NCBI GenBank assembly: GCA_964571855.1
Contig: CAZNDO010000018.1
Span: 1 to 64,000 of the forward strand
From: CAYYFX01 sp964571855
Lineage (GTDB): Bacteria; ARS69
Length of the DNA stretch: 64,000 nucleotides
Direction of reading: 5' to 3'
Shown piece after piece: positions 42,917-51,499 of this stretch. The position numbers were made by a program, and so were the translations under genes. The notes beneath the pieces are model-generated. The model had not been told where the DNA came from. It worked only from the letters and a program-made list of their open reading frames with translations, and searched no databases. Numbering within the stretch: position 1 is the first letter of the stretch; each line of letters opens with the position of its first letter.

Positions 42917-44336
42917 CGGCTTTCGCCTCCTCGAGCGGAATGGCCTTCGTGACCATGCGGATGCCCGCCTTCTCCAGGAACGCGGCCGGCGGCTCGCCGC
43001 CGATGCGCACGATCACGTCGTCGTTGGGGAGGGTGAGGACCTTGCCGCCGGCCTCGATCTCCACGGCGTCCGCGCGGATGGCCTTCACCGCGCTTTCGCG
43101 CAGGATCCGCACCTTCCCGTTGCGCTCGGCCTCCGCCAGCTTCTGCCGGTTGCGCTCCTTCGCGCGGTCGAAGTCCGCCTTGCGGTGGCTGAGCACGACC
43201 TCGGTGCCCTCCTGGTTCGCGAGGCCCAGCGCGGACTCCAGCGCGCTGTCCCCGCCGCCGACCACGAGCACCTTCCGGCCCTTGAATTCCTCCATCTCCA
43301 CGATGTCGTAGAAGACCTTCTCGGTCTCCTCCCCCGGCACGCCGAGGCGGCGCGGCGTGCCGCGCCGGCCGAGCGCCAGGATCACGCGGCGCGCGCGCAC
43401 CTCGAACCCCTGGCCGCGCACGGCGATGGACGCCCCTTCGCGCGCCACCTCCTCCACGCGCCGGTTCGACAGCACCGTGAGGCCGCTCTGCTCCACCATC
43501 GCCTCCCACACGGCGAGGAGCGTCTCCTTCGAGGCGTCCGCCACCCAAAGGTCCCCGTACAGCGGCACCTTGATCGGCTCCGCGAGCAGCAGCTTGTGGC
43601 GCGGGTACTTGCGGATCGTGTCGGCCAGGCTGCCCTGATCCAGGATCACGAAGTCCAGTCCCGCCTTGCGGGCGGTGAGCGCGGCGCTCAGCCCGGCCGG
43701 GCCGGAGCCCACGATCGCGAGGTCGTGCACGCTGCCGCACGCGCCGGTCCCGCACGCCTGCAGCTCGCGCGCCGCGTTCTCCGCGGCCACGCGGCCCTCG
43801 TTGATGGCGTTCTTGATGAGCCCGCGCCCGCCGAGCTCGCCCACGATGTACACGCCCGGCACGTTCGACTGGAAGTCCGCCTTCAGATCCGGCACGGTCA
43901 CGCGGTGCACGGCCGCGCCCGTGGCGATCACGATGCCGCCCACCGGGCACGCCTCCGCGCACTTCCCGTGTCCCTTGCAGCGATCCTTCTCCACGATGGC
44001 CAGCTTGCCCTCGAGGCGGATGGCGCCGGGCTCGGGGCACACGGGGACGCAACAGCCGCAGCCCACGCACACGTCCGCGCGGACAATGGCGTGCGGGGCC
44101 GCATCGTCGGCCGGCGCGGCGGCCGGGTCCGGGGCGGCCTCCACCTCGGCGGCGGCGATCTCGAACACCTGCATCGGGACGTCGCAACCGGGGCAGCGCG
44201 AGGCGCCCGCGGGGACCTCGCCGCCGCACCGGGGGCACGCGGTGCGCGGCCCGCCGCCCTTGCGGCGGATCTGCCACGCCATGAGCGCCGCGGTGAGGAC
44301 GGCGAAGGCGACCGTCGCGAGGACGCCGGAGTTCAT
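42903..44336 (-). CDS. Membrane-anchored ferredoxin-FAD-NAD(P) oxidoreductase
   Basis: A 477-residue multidomain redox protein. Residues 5-22 are a membrane helix. A zinc ribbon follows (C34, C37, C48, C51). A two-cluster ferredoxin domain has a complete first site (C90, C93, C96, C100-P), but in the second site (C120, C126, C130-P) the second ligand position is H123. After a short detached PGVYIVGELGG segment comes a thioredoxin-reductase-like core: FAD motif GSGPAGLSAAL from 210 and NAD(P) motif VVGGGDSALES near 347. It lacks a CxxC disulfide centre in the core, so it is not a thioredoxin reductase. It probably moves electrons between NAD(P)H, FAD and Fe-S at the inner membrane and passes them to the b-type cytochrome. 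Both ends overlap neighbours. Confidence 0.85.
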   Translation of the reverse strand: MNSGVLATVAFAVLTAALMAWQIRRKGGGPRTACPRCGGEVPAGASRCPGCDVPMQVFEIAAAEVEAAPDPAAAPADDAAPHAIVRADVCVGCGCCVPVCPEPGAIRLEGKLAIVEKDRCKGHGKCAEACPVGGIVIATGAAVHRVTVPDLKADFQSNVPGVYIVGELGGRGLIKNAINEGRVAAENAARELQACGTGACGSVHDLAIVGSGPAGLSAALTARKAGLDFVILDQGSLADTIRKYPRHKLLLAEPIKVPLYGDLWVADASKETLLAVWEAMVEQSGLTVLSNRRVEEVAREGASIAVRGQGFEVRARRVILALGRRGTPRRLGVPGEETEKVFYDIVEMEEFKGRKVLVVGGGDSALESALGLANQEGTEVVLSHRKADFDRAKERNRQKLAEAERNGKVRILRESAVKAIRADAVEIEAGGKVLTLPNDDVIVRIGGEPPAAFLEKAGIRMVTKAIPLEEAKAGAPA

Positions 44337-45289
44337 CAGCGCAGCCACGTGTCGCTGAACAGGATCGCCACCGCCACGTGCACCGCCACCGCGAGGAACG
44401 CCATGATCGCGAAGGGCATGTGGAACGCGTGCCACAACCGGAACACGCGGTTCGTGGCATCCAGGATGCGGATTTGCTGGCCGAGCGCCATCTCGCGGCG
44501 CGCGAGACGGGTGACCTTCCGCACCTCGCGCGCGTCGAACCTCCGCTTCGACGTGCGCATGCCCGCCTCGAGGCGATGCACGGCACGGCGACGATCGAGG
44601 TCGTCGCGCAGCATGCGCCCGAGGGCACGCACCACGCCGCCCCGGGGCGCCACGTCCACCGGCTTCAGCAGCTCGAGGATCTCGCGCGGGTCCAGGCCGG
44701 TGGACTCCACCAGCGTGCCGAGGATCTCGCGGCGCTCCGCGGAGACCTGCTCGCGCGTGAGCTCCAGCCCGGCCCGCCCGCGCGGGATGCGCACGTACAG
44801 GTACCGGCCCACCACGCCCGAGCACGCCACCACGAGCATCGAGAAGTACCCGAGCCCGATGAGCCCCTCGAACCGGAACCCCGCGTGCACCGCGCCCGCC
44901 AGCGGCATCAGCACGCCGGCCACGATGTGCGCGTCCAGCCAGCGCGGGATGGGGCCGAGGAACGTGGCGGACGAGAGGCGCTTCCGCACCGGGTAGAGCC
45001 ACAGGAAGGCGAACAGCGCGAAGGCCAGGAGGCCGGCGGACTGCCCCACGTACCCCGTGGGACCCAGCCACTCGTGCCAGGGATTGCGGAGCCGCTCCCC
45101 GAACGGCAGGGCGTAGTACGAAGCCCCCGCCGCCGCCACGAGCAGCAACGGGAACACGCCGACGAGCACCGCGCGCGGCACGAAGGGCGGCGCGACGGAG
45201 CGGACGGCCGGGGACGCCGGCTCGGTTGCCTTGGCCGGCTTCCCCGGCGCCGCACTTGCCCGCGGCGCCGCCAGTTCGGTGGTGGCCAT
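44336..45289 (-). CDS. Five-helix b-type diheme cytochrome, inner membrane
   Basis: A 317-residue integral membrane protein, first gene of the electron-transfer operon. Helices are at about 40-60, 83-100, 117-137, 144-166 and 285-310. Helix 3 carries H121 and H135 and helix 5 carries H290 and H304; both pairs are 14 residues apart, the spacing used for two stacked bis-His b hemes. A charged cytosolic loop of about 110 residues separates helices 4 and 5. The sequence does not match a family I can name, but the design fits a quinol or NAD(P)H-module-linked cytochrome b that delivers electrons to periplasmic c-hemes. The ATG at 45289 has only a weak ribosome site. Its stop overlaps the next start. 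Confidence 0.78.
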   Translation of the reverse strand: MATTELAAPRASAAPGKPAKATEPASPAVRSVAPPFVPRAVLVGVFPLLLVAAAGASYYALPFGERLRNPWHEWLGPTGYVGQSAGLLAFALFAFLWLYPVRKRLSSATFLGPIPRWLDAHIVAGVLMPLAGAVHAGFRFEGLIGLGYFSMLVVACSGVVGRYLYVRIPRGRAGLELTREQVSAERREILGTLVESTGLDPREILELLKPVDVAPRGGVVRALGRMLRDDLDRRRAVHRLEAGMRTSKRRFDAREVRKVTRLARREMALGQQIRILDATNRVFRLWHAFHMPFAIMAFLAVAVHVAVAILFSDTWLR

Positions 45290-45352
45290 GCCCGTCGTCC
45301 CGTCCTCCCGTCGATGCAGGAACGTCCTCCCGCGTGTGCATTCTGCGACCAC

Positions 45353-45364
45353 GCGGTGCGCAAA
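45353..45364. promoter_or_regulatory. Shared upstream word GCGGTGCGCAAA
   Basis: The 12-base word is found 64 bases upstream of the b-type cytochrome start and, in the same orientation to its gene, at 8773-8784 upstream of the MATE exporter. It contains the palindrome TGCGCA. Two occurrences in short intergenic regions suggest a common regulator site, but chance cannot be excluded. Confidence 0.3.
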
Positions 45365-45435
45365 GAGGGCCCGGTCCCCCCCTTCGCGCCGGGCGGGATG
45401 TGGTGCCGCGACTCCGGAATTCCCCGAAAAGGGGG

Positions 45436-46011
45436 TTAGTTATCCAGCACGCGGCGGAGATCGACGAGGCGCCGAGCGAAGTACGGATCTTCGAGTTCGG
45501 TCACGATCACGCCGCGGCTCAGGGATGCATGCAAGAACCGGTCCCGTCCGAGCATCACCCCCACGTGGCTCACGCGGGAGCCGATGCGGAAGAAGACGAG
45601 GTCGCCGGCGCGGGCTTCGTCCCGTTCGATGGAGCGGCCCTCGCGGCTCTGCGCCCACGTCGTGCGCGGCAACTCCACGCCCAGCTCGTCCATCACGGAC
45701 TGCACGAGGGCGGAGCAGTCCACGCCGCGTCCGTCCGTCCCGCCGTGGCGGTACGGAGTGCCGAGCCAGTTCGACGCGGCGTCCTCCAGCATCCGCGCCC
45801 GCCACGCGTCCGGATCGGGCGAGTCCTGGAGCTCGGTGAGCGGCCCGGGACCGCGCGCCGGCGCCGGCCCGGCCATGGGCCCCACCGGGGAAACGGGATC
45901 GGGATACACCGGCGCGCGGAACGCGGGGCGCGGGCCGCAGCCGGCCAGGAGCGCCGCCGCAAGCGTCGCGGCGAGGAGGCGGCCGCCCGAGCGGGCGCGG
46001 ACGCGCCTCAC
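45436..46011 (-). CDS. NlpC/P60 family peptidoglycan hydrolase lipoprotein
   Basis: A 191-residue cell-wall peptidase. The lipoprotein signal ends LLAGC (Cys25). The NlpC/P60 domain covers about residues 70-185: the nucleophile Cys in GVDCSALVQ near 98, the conserved His in SHVGVML near 149, and a third polar residue around FLHASLS near 160. Such enzymes usually cut D-Glu/meso-DAP bonds in stem peptides. It starts with a GTG overlapping the gatB stop (GTGA), an unexpected place for a wall enzyme, so it is translationally coupled to the amidotransferase operon. Confidence 0.9.
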   Translation of the reverse strand: MRRVRARSGGRLLAATLAAALLAGCGPRPAFRAPVYPDPVSPVGPMAGPAPARGPGPLTELQDSPDPDAWRARMLEDAASNWLGTPYRHGGTDGRGVDCSALVQSVMDELGVELPRTTWAQSREGRSIERDEARAGDLVFFRIGSRVSHVGVMLGRDRFLHASLSRGVIVTELEDPYFARRLVDLRRVLDN

Positions 46012-47453
46012 GGCGGCGGCCCCGCCAGGCGCGCCGCGAACAGCTCGCGCACGCGCTTCGGGTTCGCCTTCCCGCCGCTGGACTTCATGGCCTGCCCCAC
46101 GAGGAAGCCGAGCACCTTCTCCTCCCCGGCGCGCACCTGCGCAGCCTGGTCCGGGTGCCGCGCCACCACGTCGTCCACGATCGCGGCGAGCGCGGCATCA
46201 TCCGACACCTGCGTGAGCCCCTCCGCCTCCACGATCTCGCGCGGCGCGCGGCCGGTCTCGCGCATCCTCTCGAAGACCGTCTTCGCGGCGCTCCCGGACA
46301 CGGTGCCGTCCCGCACGAGCGCCAGCAGCTCCCCGAGCGACGCGCCGGTCACCCCCACGTCCGCCACGCGCGTCCCCTCGTCCTTCAACAGCCGCAGCAC
46401 CTCGCCCATCGTCCAGTTCGCGGCGAGCTTCCCGTCGCCGCACGCGCGCGCGGCCTCCTCGAAGGTGTCGGCCACGTCGCGGCGCTCCGTGAGGACGGCC
46501 GCGTCGTACGCCGGCAACCCCCACTCCGCGGCGAACCGCGCCCGCCGCGCGAGCGGCAGCTCCGGCAGCGCCGCGCGCGCCGCGTCCACGTCCGCCGGGG
46601 CCAACTCCAGCGGCGGCAGATCCGGCTCCGGGAAGTAGCGGTAGTCCGGCGCGTCCTCCTTGGAGCGCATCATGCGCACGTCGCCGGCCCCGTCGTCCCA
46701 CAGCATCGTGGCGGCCTCGATCCGCCCGCCGCCCTCCCGCACGGACGCCTGCCGCGCCGCCTCCCGCGCGATCGCGCGCTCCACCATGCGGATGCTGTTC
46801 AGGTTCTTCACCTCGGTCTTCGTGCCGAGCGCGGCGTCGCCCGCGCGGCGCACGGAGACGTTCGCGTCGCAGCGGAGGTTCCCGCGGCTCATCTCCCCGT
46901 CGGACACGCCGAGCCAGCGCACCGTGCGCCGCAGGGACTCCAGCACGGCGCCCGCCTCCTCGGGGCGCCGGAGCGCCGGCTCCGTCACGATCTCGAGCAG
47001 CGGCGTGCCGCAGCGGTTCAGGTCCAGCCGCGTGTCCCCGCCCGCGCCGGTCTCGTCGTGCAGCGACTTCCCAGCGTCCTCCTCCAGGTGCACGCGCACG
47101 AGCGGCACCGCGCGCTCCTCGCCGTCCCGCGCGAAGGGGATGGCGCCGCCCACGCCGAGCGGCGCCTCGTACTGCGAGATCTGGTAGCCCTTCGGCAGGT
47201 CCGGGTAGAAGTAGTTCTTCCGCGCGAAGACCGAGCGCGAAGGCACGCGGCACCCGAGCGCGAGCACCGTGCGCAGCGACAGCTCCACCGCGCGCGCGTT
47301 CAGCACCGGCAGCGCACCCGGCAGCCCCAGGCACACCGCGCACACGTTCGTGTTCGGCGGGTCGCCGAAGCGCCGCGGGCACGCGCAGAAGCACTTCGAC
47401 TCGGTGTCGAGCTGCACGTGGATCTCAAGCCCGATCACGGTCTCCCAGGTCAT
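46008..47453 (-). CDS. gatB: Asp-tRNA(Asn)/Glu-tRNA(Gln) amidotransferase subunit B
   Basis: The 481-residue kinase/tRNA-binding subunit of GatCAB, which activates Glu- or Asp-tRNA and amidates it to Gln- or Asn-tRNA. Signatures are WETVIGLEIHVQL at the start, zinc cysteines in CFCACPRRFG and CAVCLGLPG near 22-42, YFYPDLPKGYQISQY near 83-97, the DLNRCGTPLLEIVTEP run near 142, and the helical YqeY-type tail ending near FLVGQAMKSSGGKANP. It overlaps gatA upstream (ATGA) and the NlpC gene downstream. Its presence implies that at least one of the two aminoacyl-tRNAs is made indirectly in this organism. Confidence 0.97.
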   Translation of the reverse strand: MTWETVIGLEIHVQLDTESKCFCACPRRFGDPPNTNVCAVCLGLPGALPVLNARAVELSLRTVLALGCRVPSRSVFARKNYFYPDLPKGYQISQYEAPLGVGGAIPFARDGEERAVPLVRVHLEEDAGKSLHDETGAGGDTRLDLNRCGTPLLEIVTEPALRRPEEAGAVLESLRRTVRWLGVSDGEMSRGNLRCDANVSVRRAGDAALGTKTEVKNLNSIRMVERAIAREAARQASVREGGGRIEAATMLWDDGAGDVRMMRSKEDAPDYRYFPEPDLPPLELAPADVDAARAALPELPLARRARFAAEWGLPAYDAAVLTERRDVADTFEEAARACGDGKLAANWTMGEVLRLLKDEGTRVADVGVTGASLGELLALVRDGTVSGSAAKTVFERMRETGRAPREIVEAEGLTQVSDDAALAAIVDDVVARHPDQAAQVRAGEEKVLGFLVGQAMKSSGGKANPKRVRELFAARLAGPPP

Positions 47454-48862
47454 CGCGCCGCCTCGAACGCGGCCGCGGCGCGCAGCAGCAGGTCCTCGCG
47501 CCACGCGGGCGCCTGGATCTGCAGACCCACCGGGAAGCCCTCGCGGTCCGTCCCGCACGGGACGGAGATCGCGGGGATGCCGGCCAGGCTGGCCGGGATC
47601 GTCATGGCGTCGGTGAGGTACATCGCGAGGGGATCATCCGTTCGCGCGCCGCGGGCGAAGGGTCCGGTGGGCGCCACCGGCGACAGCAGGAGGTCGGCGT
47701 GCGCGAAGGCGTCGCGGTAGTCGCGCGCCAGGTGGGCCCGCGCCTTCGAAGCGCGCCCGTAGAAGCGATCGTGGTACCCGGACGAGAGGCAGAACGTGCC
47801 CATGAGGATGCGCCGTTTCACCTCGGCGCCGAAGCCCTCGTCGCGCGTGCGCGTGTACAGGTCATCCAGATCGCGCGGGGCGGCGGCGCGGTGGCCGTAG
47901 CGCACGCCGTCGTAGCGCGCCAGGTTCGACGACGCTTCGGCGCTCGCCAGCACGTAGTACGCCGCGATCCCGTAGCGCGCGTGCGGGAGGCGCGCCTCCA
48001 CGCGCGCGGCGCCCAGCCGCTCGAACACGGCGGCGGCCTCCTCCACGCGCGCGCGGACGTCCTCCGCCACGCCCTCGCCGAGCAGCTCCGGCACGACGCC
48101 CACGCGCAAGCCCCGCACATCCGTGGCGGCGAGGTCCCCGATCGGCTCCACCGGCGTCGCGCGACACGTGGCGTCCGCGGGGTCGCCGCCCGCGATCGTC
48201 TCGTACAGCCGCGCCACTCCCGCCACGTCCGCCGCCACCGGCCCGATCTGGTCCAGCGAGGATGCGAACGCCACGAGCCCGGACCGCGACACCCGTCCCC
48301 ACGTGGGCTTCAGCCCCACCACGCCGCACCACGCCGCAGGGAGGCGCACCGAGCCGCCGGTGTCGCTGCCGAGCGCGAGCACGGCCATCCCGTCGGCCAC
48401 CGCCACGCACGATCCCCCGGACGATCCGCCGGGGACGCGCGCCGGATCGCGCGGGTGCGCCGCCGCGCCGAACGCGGAGTGCTCGTTGGAGCTGCCCATG
48501 GCGAACTCGTCGAGGTTCGTCTTGCCGAGGATCACCGCGCCGGCGGCGCGAAGCCGGCCCACGACCGTGGCGTCCACCGGGGAGCGGTAGCCCGCGAGGA
48601 TGCGCGAAGCGCAGGTCGTCGGGAGGTCGCGGGTGACGAGGTTGTCCTTCAGCGCGATCGGCACGCCGTCCAGCGGCCCGAGCGCGCGCCCCGCCGCGCG
48701 GCGCGCATCCGAAGCCGCCGCCTGCGCCCTCGCCCCGGCCTCGTCCACGTGCAGGAAGGCGCGCAGCTCCCCGTTGCGGGCGGCGATCCGCGCCAGACAT
48801 CGCTCGGTGAGGGCCGTGGACGTGAGCGCGCCGCCGGCGAGATCCGCGAGCACCCCGCTCAC
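47450..48862 (-). CDS. gatA: Asp-tRNA(Asn)/Glu-tRNA(Gln) amidotransferase subunit A
   Basis: The 470-residue glutaminase subunit of GatCAB, an amidase-signature enzyme that releases ammonia from glutamine. The Ser-cisSer-Lys triad is visible as K72 (IALKDNL), cis-Ser S147 (PGGSSGGS) and nucleophile S171 (DTGGSVRLP). The start is GTG at 48862, overlapping the gatC stop (GTGA). Length and motif order are normal. Confidence 0.97.
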   Translation of the reverse strand: MSGVLADLAGGALTSTALTERCLARIAARNGELRAFLHVDEAGARAQAAASDARRAAGRALGPLDGVPIALKDNLVTRDLPTTCASRILAGYRSPVDATVVGRLRAAGAVILGKTNLDEFAMGSSNEHSAFGAAAHPRDPARVPGGSSGGSCVAVADGMAVLALGSDTGGSVRLPAAWCGVVGLKPTWGRVSRSGLVAFASSLDQIGPVAADVAGVARLYETIAGGDPADATCRATPVEPIGDLAATDVRGLRVGVVPELLGEGVAEDVRARVEEAAAVFERLGAARVEARLPHARYGIAAYYVLASAEASSNLARYDGVRYGHRAAAPRDLDDLYTRTRDEGFGAEVKRRILMGTFCLSSGYHDRFYGRASKARAHLARDYRDAFAHADLLLSPVAPTGPFARGARTDDPLAMYLTDAMTIPASLAGIPAISVPCGTDREGFPVGLQIQAPAWREDLLLRAAAAFEAAR

Positions 48863-49158
48863 GCCGCGGGCTCCGCGTCGATCACGGGCGGGACGACGAA
48901 CGTGCCGCCGGCCGGATCCGCGCCCGGCGCCTGCGCGAGCACGTCGTCCCGCGGCAGCCCGGGCCGCGCCGCGTCCGCGCGCAGCATGCCCGGCGACGCG
49001 TCGCGCTCGCCGGGATCCGGCTCTTCGTCGATGTCCTTGAGCAGCTCCACGTAATCCAGGATCCGCACGAGCTGGGCGGACAGCTCCCGCTCCTCGTCGG
49101 GCGTGAGCGCCAGCTTCGCCAGCCGTGCGACCCGCGCGATCTCGTCCCGCGAAACCAC
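48859..49158 (-). CDS. gatC: Asp-tRNA(Asn)/Glu-tRNA(Gln) amidotransferase subunit C
   Basis: The 99-residue GatC subunit, which holds GatA and GatB together. It shows the usual start (SRDEIARVARLAKLAL), the helix with LSAQLVRILDYVELL and the C-terminal RADAARPGLPRDDVL belt. The GTG at 49158 is chosen because GGGGAGG lies four bases upstream and it gives the standard length; an upstream ATG at 49185 would add nine basic residues. It is the first gene of the gatCAB-nlpC operon. A possible -10 (TATCCT) is on the minus strand at 49203-49208. Confidence 0.94.
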   Translation of the reverse strand: MVSRDEIARVARLAKLALTPDEERELSAQLVRILDYVELLKDIDEEPDPGERDASPGMLRADAARPGLPRDDVLAQAPGADPAGGTFVVPPVIDAEPAA

Positions 49159-49267
49159 CGCCCCTCCCCTGCGCAACCGGCGCACGCGTGGATGCCGCGC
49201 GGAGGATACCCCGATTCGCGGCGGGGACGGGATGATCCGATGCGGGTGGTCCGGCGGGTGGCGCGAC

Positions 49268-49585
49268 CTACCGGGCGGGCTGCACGACCACGCGGATGGT
49301 CACCTTCGGCGGGACCCAGGACCGGGACGCCAGGCTGCCCGCGACCTTCCAGAGATGCGCGCGCAGCGACGGATCCGGGGCGGTCTCGCCGCCGCAGAGG
49401 ATGCGGTAGATGGACTCGCGGTCCAGCTCCTGGGCCGGGGAGGTGGTGCTCCCCAGGAGAAGCAGCGGCCCGGCGCCGGGGCCCGGAGTGCCGAGCAGGC
49501 GCATGGGGGACGCCGCGGCGGGCGCGAAGGAGACGAGAAGCAGCGCGAGGGCGGACGCGGCGGCGGCGAGGGAGCGTGCGGACAT
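49268..49585 (-). CDS. Small exported protein of unknown function
   Basis: A 105-residue protein with a clear signal peptide (SLAAAASALALLLVSFAP, cleavage near AAA-S at about 26). The mature part of about 78 residues has a Gly/Pro-rich start, then RESIYRILCGGETAPDPSLRA with one Cys, and a basic beta-like end (KVTIRVVVQPAR). I do not recognise a family. The ATG at 49585 begins the signal peptide; GGAGG lies about ten bases upstream. It sits 55 bases after the lipoprotein-like gene on the same strand and could share its transcript. Confidence 0.55.
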   Translation of the reverse strand: MSARSLAAAASALALLLVSFAPAAASPMRLLGTPGPGAGPLLLLGSTTSPAQELDRESIYRILCGGETAPDPSLRAHLWKVAGSLASRSWVPPKVTIRVVVQPAR

Positions 49586-49640
49586 TCCGGCAGGGCCTCC
49601 GAAGGGGATCGGCGATTCGGCGGGGGTACGACGAAGCCGA

Positions 49641-50218
49641 CTACTCTCCCAACGATCGTCCGGAACGTCCAGCCGCTTGATCAGGATTTGCGAGGATCGC
49701 GCGTTTCGTGGCGGACGCGGCGGGAAGATCCGCGGGGGCCGCCGCCCAGGCCGCGGCGAACGCCTCGCGCAGCGGACCCTCGGCGGCCACCGCCAGCCGC
49801 GCCGCGAGCTCCGGCTCGTGCTCGAAGGGGAACGCCAGCGCCGCCAGCTCCGGATTCCACGCCTCCCCGTGCGGCAGCTCCAGGACCGCGCCATCCGAGA
49901 TCCGCCGCTCGCCGCCGGTCTCGCGGATCACCGCCGGCGTCCGCCCCGGTGCGAACGCCGCCATCGCGAGCCGCGCGCCGGGCCGCCACGGGATCTTCAC
50001 CGGCTCGCGCGCGGAATCCGGCACTTCCCCGGCCCGCCCGGCCACGCGCCACGCGTAGGCGAACGCGCCGGAGTCGTCCACCGCTTCCACGTAGAACACG
50101 GCGCCCGGGAGGGGCGCCGTGCGCTCGTCCACGAGGGTCACGCGCACGTCGCGCGTGGAGGCCAGATCGGCGCAACCCGGCGACGCCGCCAGCGCCAGCG
50201 CCGACCCGGCCGCGGCGA

Positions 50219-50243
<25 letters not shown>
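49641..50243 (-). CDS. Putative lipoprotein overlapping the aldolase gene
   Basis: A 200-residue protein starting at a GTG inside the end of the aldolase gene (25-base overlap). The N-terminus MQGRHGR, then LIAAAGSALALAASPGC, looks like a lipoprotein signal with Cys near 25, although the lipobox SPGC is not canonical. The mature part starts with a beta-sandwich-like stretch (DVRVTLVDERTAPLPGAVFYVEAVDD, seen as carboxypeptidase-regulatory-like), ends in a helical region, and has no catalytic motif I can name. The start is the only usable one in frame before the hydrophobic stretch. The function is unknown. Confidence 0.6.
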
Positions 50244-51295
<1,052 letters not shown>

Positions 51296-51324
51296 TTCGG
51301 ACTCCTTTCGGGGTTGCGGAGCGC

Positions 51325-51333
51325 ATCTTAGCA
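51325..51333 (-). promoter_or_regulatory. Extended -10 promoter of the aldolase gene (TGCTAAGAT)
   Basis: On the minus strand TGC is followed by TAAGAT (4 of 6 consensus bases) at 51333-51325. The predicted start near 51318 gives a leader of about 22 bases carrying AAAGGAG. No -35 box is clear, as is common for extended -10 promoters. Confidence 0.45.
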
Positions 51334-51409
51334 CTGCCGGGCCGGGCCAGCGGACGCGCGCGTCCGGTCCGCGGGGCCCCGCCATCGCTGCGCCGGCGGC
51401 ACAGGCTCA

Positions 51410-51421
51410 CCCTGATCAGGG
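51410..51421. promoter_or_regulatory. 12-bp perfect palindrome CCCTGATCAGGG
   Basis: A perfect dyad in the divergent aldolase/transglycosylase region. It lies about 77 bases upstream of the aldolase -10 and 64 bases upstream of the transglycosylase -10. It could be a regulator site for either gene; there is no other evidence. Confidence 0.3.
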
Positions 51422-51484
51422 GGAGACTGTGTGTCTTCTTTGGACAGACCCCCCTCGGGGGGCTCGCCCGCCTTCCGGCCGGCC

Positions 51485-51493
51485 TGCTACGAT
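51485..51493 (+). promoter_or_regulatory. Extended -10 promoter next to the start codon (TGCTACGAT)
   Basis: TGC followed by TACGAT (4 of 6 consensus bases). The predicted transcription start, six to eight bases later, falls on or next to the ATGATG at 51500-51505, and no ribosome-binding sequence is present. A leaderless transcript is therefore likely. Confidence 0.4.
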
Positions 51494-51499
51494 GCCCCG

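Noticed and set aside
45290..45435. Possible small gene or strong terminator between the b-type cytochrome and NlpC genes
   Set aside because: Only a 4-bp CCCC/GGGG hairpin and an AATTCC patch are present, too weak to call; no frame with a ribosome site.
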